From IMG/VR virus record IMGVR_UViG_3300046355_000163, positions 1 through 34,331 of that record: a DNA stretch of 34,331 nt; one strand, 5' to 3'. Each line of letters begins with the position of its first letter. The first letter of the stretch is position 1. The DNA comes from a virus. Below, piece after piece: positions 15,220-23,881 of this stretch. The notes beneath the pieces were generated by a model, which worked only from the letters and a program-made list of their open reading frames with translations, did no database searches and was not told the origin of the DNA. The translations under genes and the position numbers were made by a program.

Positions 15220-15837
15220 TCACAAGGTTGTTTTGATTGCAAGCGGTACGCCTGAGTATTGGCCCTGCTCATCAGAGCGCGTAATTGACGAAATAGCACG
15301 ATCAAACATGGTTCCCCATGTGTTAATTCGAGCGTCATTCATCAAGTAAGGCTCAGCCTCAAGCAAAGCGCCATAAAGCAAAGCATCTGGGGTGTTGGCC
15401 AGAAACACGTTGCTTGTGTTTGCGTCACTCAGGAAAGCAGGCGCGGCAAAGTAAAAGAGCTTGACTGTATATACAGCGTCTGGAACCGGAGCCAATTGAA
15501 AATCATTGGCCAAGACTGTGTAGTCAAGTGGCTTGCCTGATTCCCAAGTGCGAGCGTTGCGGTTAAATGCCGATGGGCTGTAGTAGCTCAAAGGCTGGAC
15601 TGGGTTGCCCACAATGACAAAATCACGTACTTCAAGAAAATCGCTAGGTAGCTCAACCGTACTGTCAGCGGCTACCGTTGCGGTAGTCACCGACTTGAGC
15701 ATCTGACGAATACGCAAATCCCTACGCAAACGTGTTTCAGCAAGGCGAATGAAGTCAGGAATTTGGGTTGTCAGGTCAGATCGAGCCAAATAACCAGCGA
15801 TGGTCGTTTGCAAATCCGCATAACTGGTGAAGCTCAT
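15220..15837 (-). CDS. Head-tail adaptor protein (SU10-type)
   Basis: This 205-aa protein resembles the SU10-type phage adaptor that sits under the portal. The N-terminal helix contains YADLQTTIAGYLARSDLTTQ and IPDFIRLAETRLRRDLRIRQM (about 6-46). The middle beta domain has VELPSDFLEVRDFVIVG and VYTVKLFYFAAPAFL, and a C-terminal helical tail includes DALLYGALLEAEPYLMND. It follows the capsid gene and precedes tail genes, the expected place for a connector. The start abuts the stop of the preceding gene. Confidence 0.8.
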   Translation of the reverse strand: MSFTSYADLQTTIAGYLARSDLTTQIPDFIRLAETRLRRDLRIRQMLKSVTTATVAADSTVELPSDFLEVRDFVIVGNPVQPLSYYSPSAFNRNARTWESGKPLDYTVLANDFQLAPVPDAVYTVKLFYFAAPAFLSDANTSNVFLANTPDALLYGALLEAEPYLMNDARINTWGTMFDRAISSITRSDEQGQYSGVPLAIKTTL

Positions 15838-16149
15838 TTAGATCACTCCTGGGCGTGTACGCCAAGCCCGATTGTCAGGATTATTTAGCCACATTGCAAA
15901 CCGAGCGTTGTCAACCACGTGGAATCCACGCATGATGCCCTGCTTATTGAGTTCATCAATTACAGTCAATGGAACTGAGCCAATTTTGTTTCCATACAGC
16001 TCATTAGACCATTTGGCGCGTTCGTCGTAACTGTTGAATTCCTGCTTGTTTCTTTCAACAATTTCAGAAACATCCTGAACGGTTTGAATAACCAAACCAC
16101 CTTCACCGTCAGCGTGTGCTACAGATTTGCGAAATGTAGGGTTTTCCAT
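15838..16149 (-). CDS. Conserved-type protein between capsid and adaptor (103 aa)
   Basis: The product starts MENPTFRKSVAHADGEGGLV and includes VQDVSEIVERNKQEFNSYDE and VPLTVIDELNKQGIMRGF, ending near the tidy segment NPDNRAWRTRPGVI. I recall this type as a conserved protein of podoviruses found beside capsid or adaptor genes, but with no known function. The reading frame extends 18 codons upstream, through the terminator stem, so the ATG at 16149 behind the terminator is the reasonable start. A connector or head-completion role is plausible from position. Confidence 0.68.
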   Translation of the reverse strand: MENPTFRKSVAHADGEGGLVIQTVQDVSEIVERNKQEFNSYDERAKWSNELYGNKIGSVPLTVIDELNKQGIMRGFHVVDNARFAMWLNNPDNRAWRTRPGVI

Positions 16150-16173
16150 AATTGCAATTCTATCATTCGCATG

Positions 16174-16213
16174 AAAATAAAAAAGCCCCCCGAGGTTTCC
16201 CAAGGGAGGCTTT
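16174..16213 (-). terminator. Rho-independent terminator after the major capsid gene
   Basis: On the minus strand AAAGCCTCCC and GGGGGGCTTT form a 10-bp stem with one G-T pair around a 12-nt loop, followed by TTTTTTATTTT. It starts 18 bp after the capsid stop codon. Partial read-through would let the capsid be made in large excess over the connector and tail proteins downstream. Confidence 0.9.
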
Positions 16214-16231
16214 CATCTAACTTACGTCAGA

Positions 16232-17176
16232 TTAGCTCAGGTCAGCAATGATGCCGTGAGCGGCTTCGTTCTTGACCTCAAGGGTCAATTCAGCCAGCAA
16301 CTGGGTTTTCTCGCTGTCGCCAGTCTTAGCCAATTCAATGGTTTGGAATGGGCGCAGATAAGCCACGGCAGCCATGTCGGGGTCAACCACGAAAGCAGTT
16401 TCGTTGCCGCTGTTGGTGCTGTTCATGAAAATATTCGGGACAATCGAAATTACTCCGAAGTCACTCATGTAGAGATCAGCCGCCCCGACAATGGTGGTAG
16501 GCTCGTTTGCAGGAGCCATGTAACGCTGTGCAGCGATACCAGCAAAAGCAGAAACGGTTTGCTTGTGTGTGGGGTTAACCATCAAGACTTTAGGCGAGCC
16601 GCCAGAAGCGTACACCTCAGCCACCACGGTCTTCAACAGAGCTTCAGTGAAGGTGCGGTTAGTGCCGTTAGTGCGCGCGGTAGTGCCATTAGCACCAGCA
16701 ACACCGTCAGTACCGAAGTCACCGTTAGAAGCCAGCCAAGCCTGCAAGCCACCCAAGGTGCGGGCGGTGCTGGAGTTACCAGCGGACGAAACTTGGTTAG
16801 ACAGCAAGGTCAATTCGATGTTCCGCTTAAGTTCAGCCGACACTTTTGCAAGCTGGTAAGCTTTCTCAGATTTTCGACCTGCTTTGTCAACCGCTTCCAA
16901 AGTGCCAGCGACAGCAACAGACTTGGTGAAAATCTGGGTGCGGTTGCCGATACGGGTAGTGGGCGAGGCGGTGATGCTAGAGGCATCAGCGCCTTCAACT
17001 GCGCCACCCAAGGCAGCAGCGGCCAGGCTGTCAGTCTGCCACTCGTGGTAAGTAGCGGTGGCTTTGGTCTTGCCGATAGAAGACATGAAGGGGGTGGCAG
17101 TTGGCGAGATGTCATAGATCACATCGGCCAGGTCTTCACGTTGGCCAATGGCCGTATAGGTTTGATAGGTTGCCAT
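16232..17176 (-). CDS. Major capsid protein (DUF5309/SU10-type, HK97 fold)
   Basis: This 314-aa protein matches the SU10 major-capsid (DUF5309) type. The N-terminal AIGQREDLADVIYDISPTAT at about 10-29 leads to TPFMSSIGKTKATATYHEWQ. The centre has SVAVAGTLEAVDKAGRKSEKA and KRNIELTLLSNQVSSAGNSS, and the C-terminal part has FGVISIVPNIFMN and AAVAYLRPFQTIELAKTGDS. The length is normal for a capsid that relies on a separate scaffold. The scaffold gene lies just upstream and a strong terminator just downstream. Confidence 0.9.
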   Translation of the reverse strand: MATYQTYTAIGQREDLADVIYDISPTATPFMSSIGKTKATATYHEWQTDSLAAAALGGAVEGADASSITASPTTRIGNRTQIFTKSVAVAGTLEAVDKAGRKSEKAYQLAKVSAELKRNIELTLLSNQVSSAGNSSTARTLGGLQAWLASNGDFGTDGVAGANGTTARTNGTNRTFTEALLKTVVAEVYASGGSPKVLMVNPTHKQTVSAFAGIAAQRYMAPANEPTTIVGAADLYMSDFGVISIVPNIFMNSTNSGNETAFVVDPDMAAVAYLRPFQTIELAKTGDSEKTQLLAELTLEVKNEAAHGIIADLS

Positions 17177-17193
17177 GTTAAAAGCTCCAAAAA

Positions 17194-18144
17194 TTAAAGA
17201 AAACGCTCAAATGCTTTTGCTGCGTCAGTGACTTTTCCGGTTTGGCGCAACCGTTGCATTACCTGTTTGTCTTGTGCAGACTTGGTGTCAGGCGTAGAAG
17301 TTCCAGCTTTCAGCATCTTGGGAGCTTGCTGCACCTTTTTCAAGGTTTCAGGTTTGCCCTTTTGAAGCTGCTCAAACTTCATCGCTTTATACAAAGTCAG
17401 CACAGCGCGATGGTCATACACTGAGGCGAGTTCTTGATCTGTCCAGCCAACAGACTTCGCATATTCTCGGATTTCTTTCCGGATAGCGTCACCTTTTGGC
17501 GTGGCCAGTTCTGGGATAACAGACGTAAGCTTTTCAGCTTCAGACTTGAGGTGGTTTTGCAATTGCTGCTGCTGCTCCGCTTGTTGCTGTTGGGCAATGC
17601 GTTGCTGTTCGGCTCGTACAACTGCTAACTGCTTCTCTCTCTGACTCTGCTCAGCCACCTTCACGGCATAGCCGATGGGGTCTGTCTCTTTCAAAACTTC
17701 CAAATCCTCACCCTTGTTTTGCTGGCTCAAGAAGCTATCGAGGGCCTGCAATTTCTGGGCGTATGCTTGCCGCTCTTGTTTAACCTGCTCAAGATGTTGG
17801 CGCTCAGCTTCTACAGCTTTGCGTTGCTCAGCAAGAGCTTGAGATTTTTGCGTGTAATCCTTGCTACGTTGATAGCCGTTGATAAGCTCATCGAGTTCTA
17901 CCTCAACTTCCTCACCACCGACCTTGGCCTTGTAGCGGGGTTTTACTTCCTCTACAGGCTCATCTGATTCACCCGAATACTCAGTTTCATCAGTTTCATC
18001 AGATTCAGCACTGGTTTCAAGTTCTTCGGCTGGCTGTTCGGGTTGGCCTTCGGCTCCCTCGTCTCCACCCATCAAACCCAGAAACGCAGATGCGGCTTGA
18101 TTAACACTTAGGCTTTCACTCCCGTTAGGGTTGGTGTTTTCCAT
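17194..18144 (-). CDS. Scaffolding protein
   Basis: This 316-aa protein has a strongly acidic N-terminal third (EGAEGQPEQPAEELETSAES) and then VGGEEVEVELDELINGYQRS at about 77-96. A long Gln/Glu/Arg-rich coiled coil runs from about 100 to 215, and a basic helical C-terminus ends in KVTDAAKAFERFL. This is the normal plan for a capsid scaffold whose basic tail contacts the shell. Its location immediately upstream of the capsid gene supports the call. No protease gene is visible nearby, so the scaffold probably exits intact. Confidence 0.85.
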   Translation of the reverse strand: MENTNPNGSESLSVNQAASAFLGLMGGDEGAEGQPEQPAEELETSAESDETDETEYSGESDEPVEEVKPRYKAKVGGEEVEVELDELINGYQRSKDYTQKSQALAEQRKAVEAERQHLEQVKQERQAYAQKLQALDSFLSQQNKGEDLEVLKETDPIGYAVKVAEQSQREKQLAVVRAEQQRIAQQQQAEQQQQLQNHLKSEAEKLTSVIPELATPKGDAIRKEIREYAKSVGWTDQELASVYDHRAVLTLYKAMKFEQLQKGKPETLKKVQQAPKMLKAGTSTPDTKSAQDKQVMQRLRQTGKVTDAAKAFERFL

Positions 18145-18195
18145 TTCAATATCTCATCAATTGTCGGAAACCGTCCGAACTACGGGTGAGTTGCC

Positions 18196-18435
18196 TCACA
18201 GAATCTTCCATCTCTTTTTCTGAATCTCAGTCTCTGCGGCTATGCCTTGCAAATGACCGATAAACAAATCAAGAGTTTTAATGTGGCTGTAAGCGGCTTC
18301 ACGCTCATCAGCCTCATTACGATTTGAGTTAATTATCACACTAATCTGTTGATTTTTCAATTCGCTCATGACTTCCTTAAAAAAGTCATCAGCAAGTAAG
18401 TTACTAGCCCATTGCGCTTTAAGTTGTTTGTCCAT
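18196..18435 (-). CDS. Small helical protein near portal/scaffold (79 aa)
   Basis: The product MDKQLKAQWASNLLADDFFK continues to SELKNQQISVIINSNRNEAD and REAAYSHIKTLDLFIGHLQG, a helical protein of a kind I recall as a small conserved phage protein near head genes. The ATG at 18435 is preferred. An in-frame TTG at 18468 would overlap the upstream gene by 50 bp, whereas this start overlaps by 17. No clear Shine-Dalgarno is seen, which fits translational coupling. The function is unknown and it is probably head-associated. Confidence 0.6.
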   Translation of the reverse strand: MDKQLKAQWASNLLADDFFKEVMSELKNQQISVIINSNRNEADEREAAYSHIKTLDLFIGHLQGIAAETEIQKKRWKIL

Positions 18436-19432
18436 ATTGGCTTTGAATGTTGGCAATGATGCTATCAATAGAGGGGCTGGATTGACCTGTATAAGTCTTT
18501 CCTAGATTGGAAATAATGTCGTTGATTGACATTGGAACACCCTCAATACTTCCTATTGGCTCATTGTATTGAGACATATTAGGCGTATTTAGCGTGTTAA
18601 TCAAGTTTGATAGGCTTGGGTTTTCCCACTGCGTGCCTTTGAGCATTTCAGGCGAGCCAAAATCAATTGGCGCAGATGGCGTGAAAGCCATGTTGTATTC
18701 AGGCGTTCTAAATTGGCCAGGTGCAGATACAACATCAAACCCAGTTGGCTGGCTTGCAGGCTGCATAATTTGATTAGCCAATAAAGAGCCCACAGCCACT
18801 GGAACTAACGCCCTGCCCACGTCATACAACGCCGGATTGAAGTCGGCAGGCTGAGCAATGGTCTGAATAACATTGTTGATAGATGGCTCTGCGGCTAACA
18901 CATCGGCTTCAGTCGGGCCTTGCGCTGGGGCGTATGCGCTTTCAATGCTTTGCAGGTAGTCGGTTACTGCGTCTTGCTTGGCTTCATTGATTCCACTTGT
19001 TAAGCCGCTTGACAATGCGCCTTGGGTGAAGTCTCCGCCCCTAAGCTCTGACAGAGCACCACCAGTCAGCGCGGATGCACCCACATTACCAACAGTGCCG
19101 CCACCAAGCGCCTCGCTGATTGCTGGGTTGGCATAAGAACCCACCAAAGAACCTACACCACCAGCAAGAGCACCCTCACCAAAGTTACCGCCTGAAGCAC
19201 TTGAAAGCGCACCGCCAAGAACGGCATTGCCGACAACGGATGACGCAAGACCACTCGCACCCAAAGCAGAGCCAATTGCAGTACCTAGTCCAGGCGCAGC
19301 AACGGCTAAGGCTACTGTGGCCAATGCCTGCGGGTTTTGAACGACCTGCTCAACCGTCTGAACTACAGGCTCAATAATCTGGTCAGAGACAAAATTGCCA
19401 ACATCTTCAACGGCTTTAGATACAGCACCCAT
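18419..19432 (-). CDS. Glycine/alanine-rich hydrophobic virion protein (337 aa)
   Basis: Residues 30-130 are strikingly rich in Gly, Ala, Ser and Val (ALATVALAVAAPGLGTAIGS, SVVGNAVLGGALSSASGG). They read like repeated hydrophobic hairpins with a G-G-x-F-x-E/Q-G-A-L motif occurring at least twice. The rest is polar and proline-rich. Such proteins in podovirus head modules can insert in membranes during DNA ejection. It lies between the 123-aa gene and the scaffold, and its start overlaps the preceding stop by one base. Function is inferred from composition only. Confidence 0.6.
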   Translation of the reverse strand: MGAVSKAVEDVGNFVSDQIIEPVVQTVEQVVQNPQALATVALAVAAPGLGTAIGSALGASGLASSVVGNAVLGGALSSASGGNFGEGALAGGVGSLVGSYANPAISEALGGGTVGNVGASALTGGALSELRGGDFTQGALSSGLTSGINEAKQDAVTDYLQSIESAYAPAQGPTEADVLAAEPSINNVIQTIAQPADFNPALYDVGRALVPVAVGSLLANQIMQPASQPTGFDVVSAPGQFRTPEYNMAFTPSAPIDFGSPEMLKGTQWENPSLSNLINTLNTPNMSQYNEPIGSIEGVPMSINDIISNLGKTYTGQSSPSIDSIIANIQSQYGQTT

Positions 19433-19803
19433 TAGAGCCTCACTTCAGCTTGATAACCGTCTTCAGTTTGTGTCACGGTCGCATCAAATCCAGCGGCCTT
19501 AAACATAGAAGACAGTTTGGGGTTTTGGTAGGTTGTTACAGCGGTTTCAAATCCCATCTTTTTCAGCATATCGGCAAACATCGCCATATTTTTCAGATAA
19601 GCGGCGGGCTTGTCTGCGCTGAATGAATGAAATAGAACCGTGTTGTTACCAATGTTGCGAAACAACATAAGTGTGTCGCCTTGGCGCAGGATTTTCCCGC
19701 CTTCCTTGAGGGTTTTGTTGATAAACCCAATTGATTTCTGGAACGTCATGTAATCGGGTTGATTACGCTCCAGATCAATTGCAAGGATTTGCTCGGGTGT
19801 CAT
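19432..19803 (-). CDS. Hypothetical protein downstream of portal (123 aa)
   Basis: The product starts MTPEQILAIDLERNQPDYMT and ends in MLKKMGFETAVTTYQNPKLS, SMFKAAGFDATVTQTEDGYQ. The strand-helix-strand ending with repeated G-F-D/E-x-x-V-T recalls the tail of an acetyltransferase-like (GNAT) fold. The acetyl-CoA binding loop is not visible and the protein is shorter than a full GNAT domain, so no function is claimed. Its start overlaps the portal stop as ATGA (19800-19803), so it is coupled to the portal. Confidence 0.6.
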   Translation of the reverse strand: MTPEQILAIDLERNQPDYMTFQKSIGFINKTLKEGGKILRQGDTLMLFRNIGNNTVLFHSFSADKPAAYLKNMAMFADMLKKMGFETAVTTYQNPKLSSMFKAAGFDATVTQTEDGYQAEVRL

Positions 19804-21935
19804 CCTGGAATCTCCACGTTAGCGGTAATGCCTGCACCTACCTTCATAGCCTTCAATTGAGCTTCAGCCTCAAATTCTTGCTGCTTCATAACGAAGTGCA
19901 TATTCATCTTCTCGCGCTCTAATTGAAGTTTTGAGGCTTCTTTTTCACGCATGATTTGAAGCTCAGCTTGGGCTTTCTCGCGTTGCAACTGCAATTCAAG
20001 TGCGGCTTTTTGGCGCTCAAACTCAAGGTCAGCTTGCATCTTTTGCTGCTGCATCTGCATATCAGCTTGGAATTTGGCTTGCTGGGCTTGAATATCAGCT
20101 TGGGTCTTGGCCATCAATGCTTGCACCTCTGGAGGCATTTGAGGCTGTTGCTGAGGTGGGTTAGACAAGGCTTGATCTTGCTCGGGGCTAATCGGTTTGA
20201 AGAATTCAGCAGAATCCTTGAAGCCTGCCGCCTCGACCATACGGCCCAAAGAGCCGCGATACTGGCCAAACGAAACCAGCGGGTTAGACGGGCCAAACTG
20301 AGCCAACATCTGCTCTTGCTTAGAAAGAACCATTTGCAACATGGCCATTTGTTGGTCGCGGTTGCCGTTACCCAAACCAACATTCACCGTCAAATCGTAC
20401 TTGTTAGCCCATGTGCGAGGGTCAATTGCCACGTATTGGCCACGCAAACGAATGATGCGCTCTTTCTGTTGGTACTTGGTGACAAGGTGCAGGATGCCGT
20501 AAAAGAGGTCACGCACACCCGTGTCAGCAAAGATGCGAGCGATCATTTCAATCTTGCCTGCGCCAGCTTGCTGCATCGAGGCCACGGCTGCGGCTGTCAC
20601 ATTTTGCAGGATAGCGGCATCAAGGCCCTGGCTGGCTTCGGTTACACCGGTGCGTTTGGCTTGAACGCGATCAAGGTACTCCAGCATGGGGAATGACTGT
20701 GAAGCGACGTTCTGCACGTTCAATTGCTGCACCGCACCCTGAGACTTTGCGCGAATTACGCCACCAGCGGTAGATGTAAGCAAGTCATCAAAGTTAACCT
20801 GACCCTCTACAGCCACCACACGAGCATTGTTCGTCAGATAGAGGTTATCCAGCATCTGACGAGTAACGGTGGTCTTAATCAACTGCAAATCAACAGTGCG
20901 ATCAGCCAGCGAGTTACCAAAGAACTTGTGGGGGATTGGAATCGGGCAAACCGAGTAGAAGGGCACGTAATCGGCTTCTTCATTGCTCAGAATCTCGTTG
21001 CTTGCGTAGAAGACCTGACGTAACTCAGCGATTCCTTCCTCATCCTCATCAACGTAGATATAGCACTCAAAGACTTCAATCTCTTGCATTGCGAAGTCTT
21101 CAGCCTGAGTATCGCGGGGCTGCTCACCTGGGCTAAATCGAGCCACTCGCTCAGGCGTGTACGCAAGTGCATCACCAGTTGCCAAGCCGTTAACAACGTC
21201 TTTATCAAAGCCCATGGCGATCAGGTCGCTACGGCTAATTATTCGACGGTGCGCGACAAATGGCGATGTAGAGATTTTTACACCGCGCTTAGAGATCAAA
21301 AACTCTTCAGGCGGAACATTCTCAACGACAACCTTGCCGGTCTTGAGCTTCTTGCCGACCTTAACGTCATGGATGCCGTAAGTAACGGGGGTTCCGTCAG
21401 CGTTCATTACAGGCATACCCATCGGGTCAAGCATCGGGAATTCTTGCGTATCCTGCTCAACAATCTCTAGGTCTTTATCTTGCAGCAACAAAGCCAGTTC
21501 GTCATCAGACAAGCCTTGATAACTCTCTTTGGTAACGTCTTCTTTGTCTTCCCAGTACGCCTTAACAATGCCGTTTTTCTGCATCAAAGCGTCTTTGAAC
21601 CAGTCGTGCATGATTATCACGCCCTGGTTGTCTTGCAGGAAAATGTAGTTCAGGTAGTCAGTAACCTGTTTAGCGATGGCCTCATCACCTGGGCCTGTTG
21701 GGTTGGCTAATACGACCTCATCCGAGCTTGTGAAGATTCGCATCAAGGAAGGCATTGCGCCATCAATGGCTTCAGCGACTTCACCCGTAACGATAGAAGA
21801 TTTACCCTCGACCTCGTTCCCGTAAGGTTGGCGAAGGTAGGCTTGTAAGGCTTGCTTGCGCTGCTCTACCGTCTCACTCTCGATAAATCCGATTGAATTA
21901 ACGATTTCAGCTTGGAGTATCGCTTTTAAGTTCAT
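19800..21935 (-). CDS. Portal protein
   Basis: This 711-aa protein is the dodecameric portal through which DNA is packaged and ejected. It follows the P22/SU10-like podovirus portal plan. Examples are VTGEVAEAIDGAMPSLMRIF near residues 50-69, VENVPPEEFLISKRGVKIST, the central YVPFYSVCPIPIPHKFFGNS LADRTVDLQLIKTTVTRQ block, and AKRTGVTEASQGLDAAILQN. From about residue 590 a very long Gln/Lys/Glu coiled coil begins (KTQADIQAQQAKFQADMQMQ and so on), which would form a barrel reaching into the capsid. The gene follows the terminase after a 56-aa ORF. Confidence 0.92.
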   Translation of the reverse strand: MNLKAILQAEIVNSIGFIESETVEQRKQALQAYLRQPYGNEVEGKSSIVTGEVAEAIDGAMPSLMRIFTSSDEVVLANPTGPGDEAIAKQVTDYLNYIFLQDNQGVIIMHDWFKDALMQKNGIVKAYWEDKEDVTKESYQGLSDDELALLLQDKDLEIVEQDTQEFPMLDPMGMPVMNADGTPVTYGIHDVKVGKKLKTGKVVVENVPPEEFLISKRGVKISTSPFVAHRRIISRSDLIAMGFDKDVVNGLATGDALAYTPERVARFSPGEQPRDTQAEDFAMQEIEVFECYIYVDEDEEGIAELRQVFYASNEILSNEEADYVPFYSVCPIPIPHKFFGNSLADRTVDLQLIKTTVTRQMLDNLYLTNNARVVAVEGQVNFDDLLTSTAGGVIRAKSQGAVQQLNVQNVASQSFPMLEYLDRVQAKRTGVTEASQGLDAAILQNVTAAAVASMQQAGAGKIEMIARIFADTGVRDLFYGILHLVTKYQQKERIIRLRGQYVAIDPRTWANKYDLTVNVGLGNGNRDQQMAMLQMVLSKQEQMLAQFGPSNPLVSFGQYRGSLGRMVEAAGFKDSAEFFKPISPEQDQALSNPPQQQPQMPPEVQALMAKTQADIQAQQAKFQADMQMQQQKMQADLEFERQKAALELQLQREKAQAELQIMREKEASKLQLEREKMNMHFVMKQQEFEAEAQLKAMKVGAGITANVEIPG

Positions 21936-22077
21936 CTTTGACCTTTGCTGGTCGCCCGATCTTTGGGCGTTCTTGAGATTGTAAGGCTTTTAGCATATTT
22001 TCAAGCATTTCAACCCGCTTCTCAAGCGCATCAACTCGTTTGGCGTTAGTAATGTCGCCTTGCTTCATCATGAACAT
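21907..22077 (-). CDS. Small coiled-coil protein with AT-hook-like motif (56 aa)
   Basis: The ATG at 22077 directly abuts the terminase stop. The frame is open for 56 codons and ends inside the portal gene, overlapping it by 29 bp. Residues 15-32 form a heptad helix (VDALEKRVEMLENMLKAL), followed by PKIGRPAK, which matches the GRP core of AT-hook minor-groove binders. The position between large terminase and portal and the DNA-binding-like tail suggest a packaging accessory role (inference). It has no recognised family. Confidence 0.65.
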   Translation of the reverse strand: MFMMKQGDITNAKRVDALEKRVEMLENMLKALQSQERPKIGRPAKVKDELKSDTPS

Positions 22078-23328
22078 TTAGACCACCCATTTAGGAATGA
22101 CGTTGATTGATTTGCCCCATGAACCTGTATTCTCATCAAGGGCAACGGCTACATATCGCCAAGCATCGGCTGCGTGGCTATGTTGGTCGTGCAATGGTTT
22201 ATTGCTGAACATCTTTGTGTTGGGGTCTACGTCATACCGATAATGACGCAGATTCTGTAAACCGTCAGCACAGTTAGTTTCGTGGATAAATGCGCGATTT
22301 AATAAGGTGCGGGCTGCGTTAATACCGTCAGCAATGGATAACTTGGGCGTAATCCTGACTGGTTTACCCATGCCTTCAAGAATATCTTTCACGGATTTTC
22401 CGGTCATATTCTTGTTTTCAGCATCGTGCGGTAGCCACCAGTCTTTGTAGATATAGCCCTTGTCCTGTAAAACCTGAGCGTAGTGGTCGATTGTCTTTTG
22501 GCAGTTTTGATAGAAGTCAATGACCCGAACCTCACCACCCGCAATCGTCTGGACAAACCAAATTGAGGTCATGTCCGCCCAACCCAAATCAAAGAAAGTT
22601 TGAACCGGAATTGACTTATCAACAATCAATTCACGGATACGCCCTTCCTCTTGGGCTTTGCGTAGCTCGTTGGCGTAGACCGCGCCATCAAGCATTTGGC
22701 GGGTATGGCCTTCCCAGACATTCAGATAGGAATCCATATTCCTAGCCTTCAGGTCTTCTAGTTCCTCTTTAAGAACCTGCGGGAACCAAGGATTGTCTGA
22801 CCAGTTGGCTTTGCAAATTTTGGCGCTTGGCGGTGGATTGACCACAAACCGCTTATAAGTCTCGTCTGTGTCCAGATCGGGGTTGAATGTGACCCAAATC
22901 TCAGAGTTTGGCTTGCGAATGGTAGGAATCAGCGTTTCCCATGAAACCTTAGAGATAGCTTGGCCTTCCTCACACCAGCAAATGTCAACGCCCTCAAACG
23001 ACTTAATTGAGGTCACATTGTGCTTCAATCCCACAAAACTGAACTCAGAGCCGTTTAATCCATAGATCGCAGTACGTTGCACATCAAAGAAGGATTCCAG
23101 CCCCATAGCCTTGATTTGGTCGCCAAGCAAAGCAATGACCGAATCAGAGATTGAGTTCTGTAGCTCACGAGCGCACAGGATTCGCGTTGGCTTCTGTACC
23201 GCTATGGCAATCAATGCCCGAGCAACCGACCAAGACTTAGCGGAACCTCGACCACCGTACAGAATCTTGTATCGGTGCGGCTCAAACAAGAATCCCAGCT
23301 TCTCAGGGAAATCTAGTTCAAGCTCCAT
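22078..23328 (-). CDS. terL: Terminase large subunit
   Basis: This 416-aa packaging motor ATPase and nuclease is of the PBSX/Terminase_3-6 type. Walker A is GGRGSAKS at residues 25-32 and Walker B is VDICWCEE at 114-121. The RNase-H-like nuclease uses FFDLGWAD (D247, D252), HDAE (D302) and HAADAWRY (D388). The length is normal. The small-subunit gene overlaps its start by 11 bp and the portal follows. Grouping by terminase type (headful or cohesive-end) would need a tree and cannot be judged by eye. Confidence 0.95.
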   Translation of the reverse strand: MELELDFPEKLGFLFEPHRYKILYGGRGSAKSWSVARALIAIAVQKPTRILCARELQNSISDSVIALLGDQIKAMGLESFFDVQRTAIYGLNGSEFSFVGLKHNVTSIKSFEGVDICWCEEGQAISKVSWETLIPTIRKPNSEIWVTFNPDLDTDETYKRFVVNPPPSAKICKANWSDNPWFPQVLKEELEDLKARNMDSYLNVWEGHTRQMLDGAVYANELRKAQEEGRIRELIVDKSIPVQTFFDLGWADMTSIWFVQTIAGGEVRVIDFYQNCQKTIDHYAQVLQDKGYIYKDWWLPHDAENKNMTGKSVKDILEGMGKPVRITPKLSIADGINAARTLLNRAFIHETNCADGLQNLRHYRYDVDPNTKMFSNKPLHDQHSHAADAWRYVAVALDENTGSWGKSINVIPKWVV

Positions 23329-23656
23329 CGGGCTTTTTCAGATTGATTGTGATACCAGTCACCTCAACAGGCCCACCGTCTTGACCTGTAACCTCGGTGC
23401 GGTTGAGCTTTGGTGTGGCGTATTCAGCCATTTGAGCTAGAAGCGTCAAAGCGCCTTTAGGGTCTGCTTTGAGTTCTTTTTCGGGGTTTCCTTCAGCAAC
23501 CTCTGTAAGCCATTTAGAGACGTTTTCAGCGTTATCCTCTAGCAACCTACTAACCGTCTCTCTAAACGTCTTGGTGGCCTTATTAAGCGCCCCTGGTGGC
23601 CTTCCTCTACCACGATTGGTTAAATTTTCAGGTTTTCCAGCGTCTTTTTTATTCAT
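23318..23656 (-). CDS. terS: Terminase small subunit-like protein
   Basis: This 112-aa protein has the basic GRGRPPGALNKATK at about 15-28 typical of DUF5681-type and small-terminase N-termini. A helical part follows (FRETVSRLLEDNAENVSKWL) and then a beta-rich tail, VTGQDGGPVEVTGITINL. It recognises phage DNA and hands it to the motor. GGGAG stands 7 nt before the ATG at 23656. An upstream in-frame ATG at 23680 lacks a good site. It overlaps the large subunit start. Confidence 0.78.
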   Translation of the reverse strand: MNKKDAGKPENLTNRGRGRPPGALNKATKTFRETVSRLLEDNAENVSKWLTEVAEGNPEKELKADPKGALTLLAQMAEYATPKLNRTEVTGQDGGPVEVTGITINLKKPDGA

Positions 23657-23713
23657 GTTTGACTCCCGTAGGTTGGTCAAGGTTAGTGCAGACTTACATC
23701 AGCGGGTTAAAAA

Positions 23714-23881
23714 TTACTTCTTGTAACGACCCATTGCTTTAGCGGCTTCGCTTAGAGCAATAGCAATAGCTTGGTCACGGCTTTTGACAACCTTTCCACC
23801 CTTTCCAGAGTGCAATTCCTTGTCTTTGTATTCGCCCATGACTTTGCCCGTCTTGGCTTCGCCTTTTTTGTTCATCTTCAT
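23714..23881 (-). CDS. DUF6496-like small protein (55 aa)
   Basis: The product MKMNKKGEAKTGKVMGEYKD followed by LHSGKGGKVVKSRDQAIAIA LSEA matches the pattern of DUF6496-type small proteins (K-V-M-x-E-Y, SGKGGKVVKSRDQAIAIALSEA). These occur in phages and some bacteria without known function. The start overlaps the stop of the preceding gene (ATGA at 23878-23881). It is strongly basic. It lies just upstream of the terminase genes, in a run of five very small, basic, coupled genes. Confidence 0.75.
   Translation of the reverse strand: MKMNKKGEAKTGKVMGEYKDKELHSGKGGKVVKSRDQAIAIALSEAAKAMGRYKK

Noticed and set aside
16256-17197. Long open frame (313 codons) on the plus strand opposite the capsid gene
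   Set aside because: It mirrors the strongly recognised capsid gene, has no ribosome site or domain and reflects codon bias of the true gene.
19432-19803. A GNAT acetyltransferase call for the 123-aa protein
   Set aside because: Only a loosely similar C-terminal pattern is present and the acetyl-CoA loop is not visible, so it is left hypothetical.
19956-20696. Long open frame (246 codons) opposite the portal
   Set aside because: It is made of Leu-rich low-complexity antisense of the portal coiled coil, with no recognisable protein.
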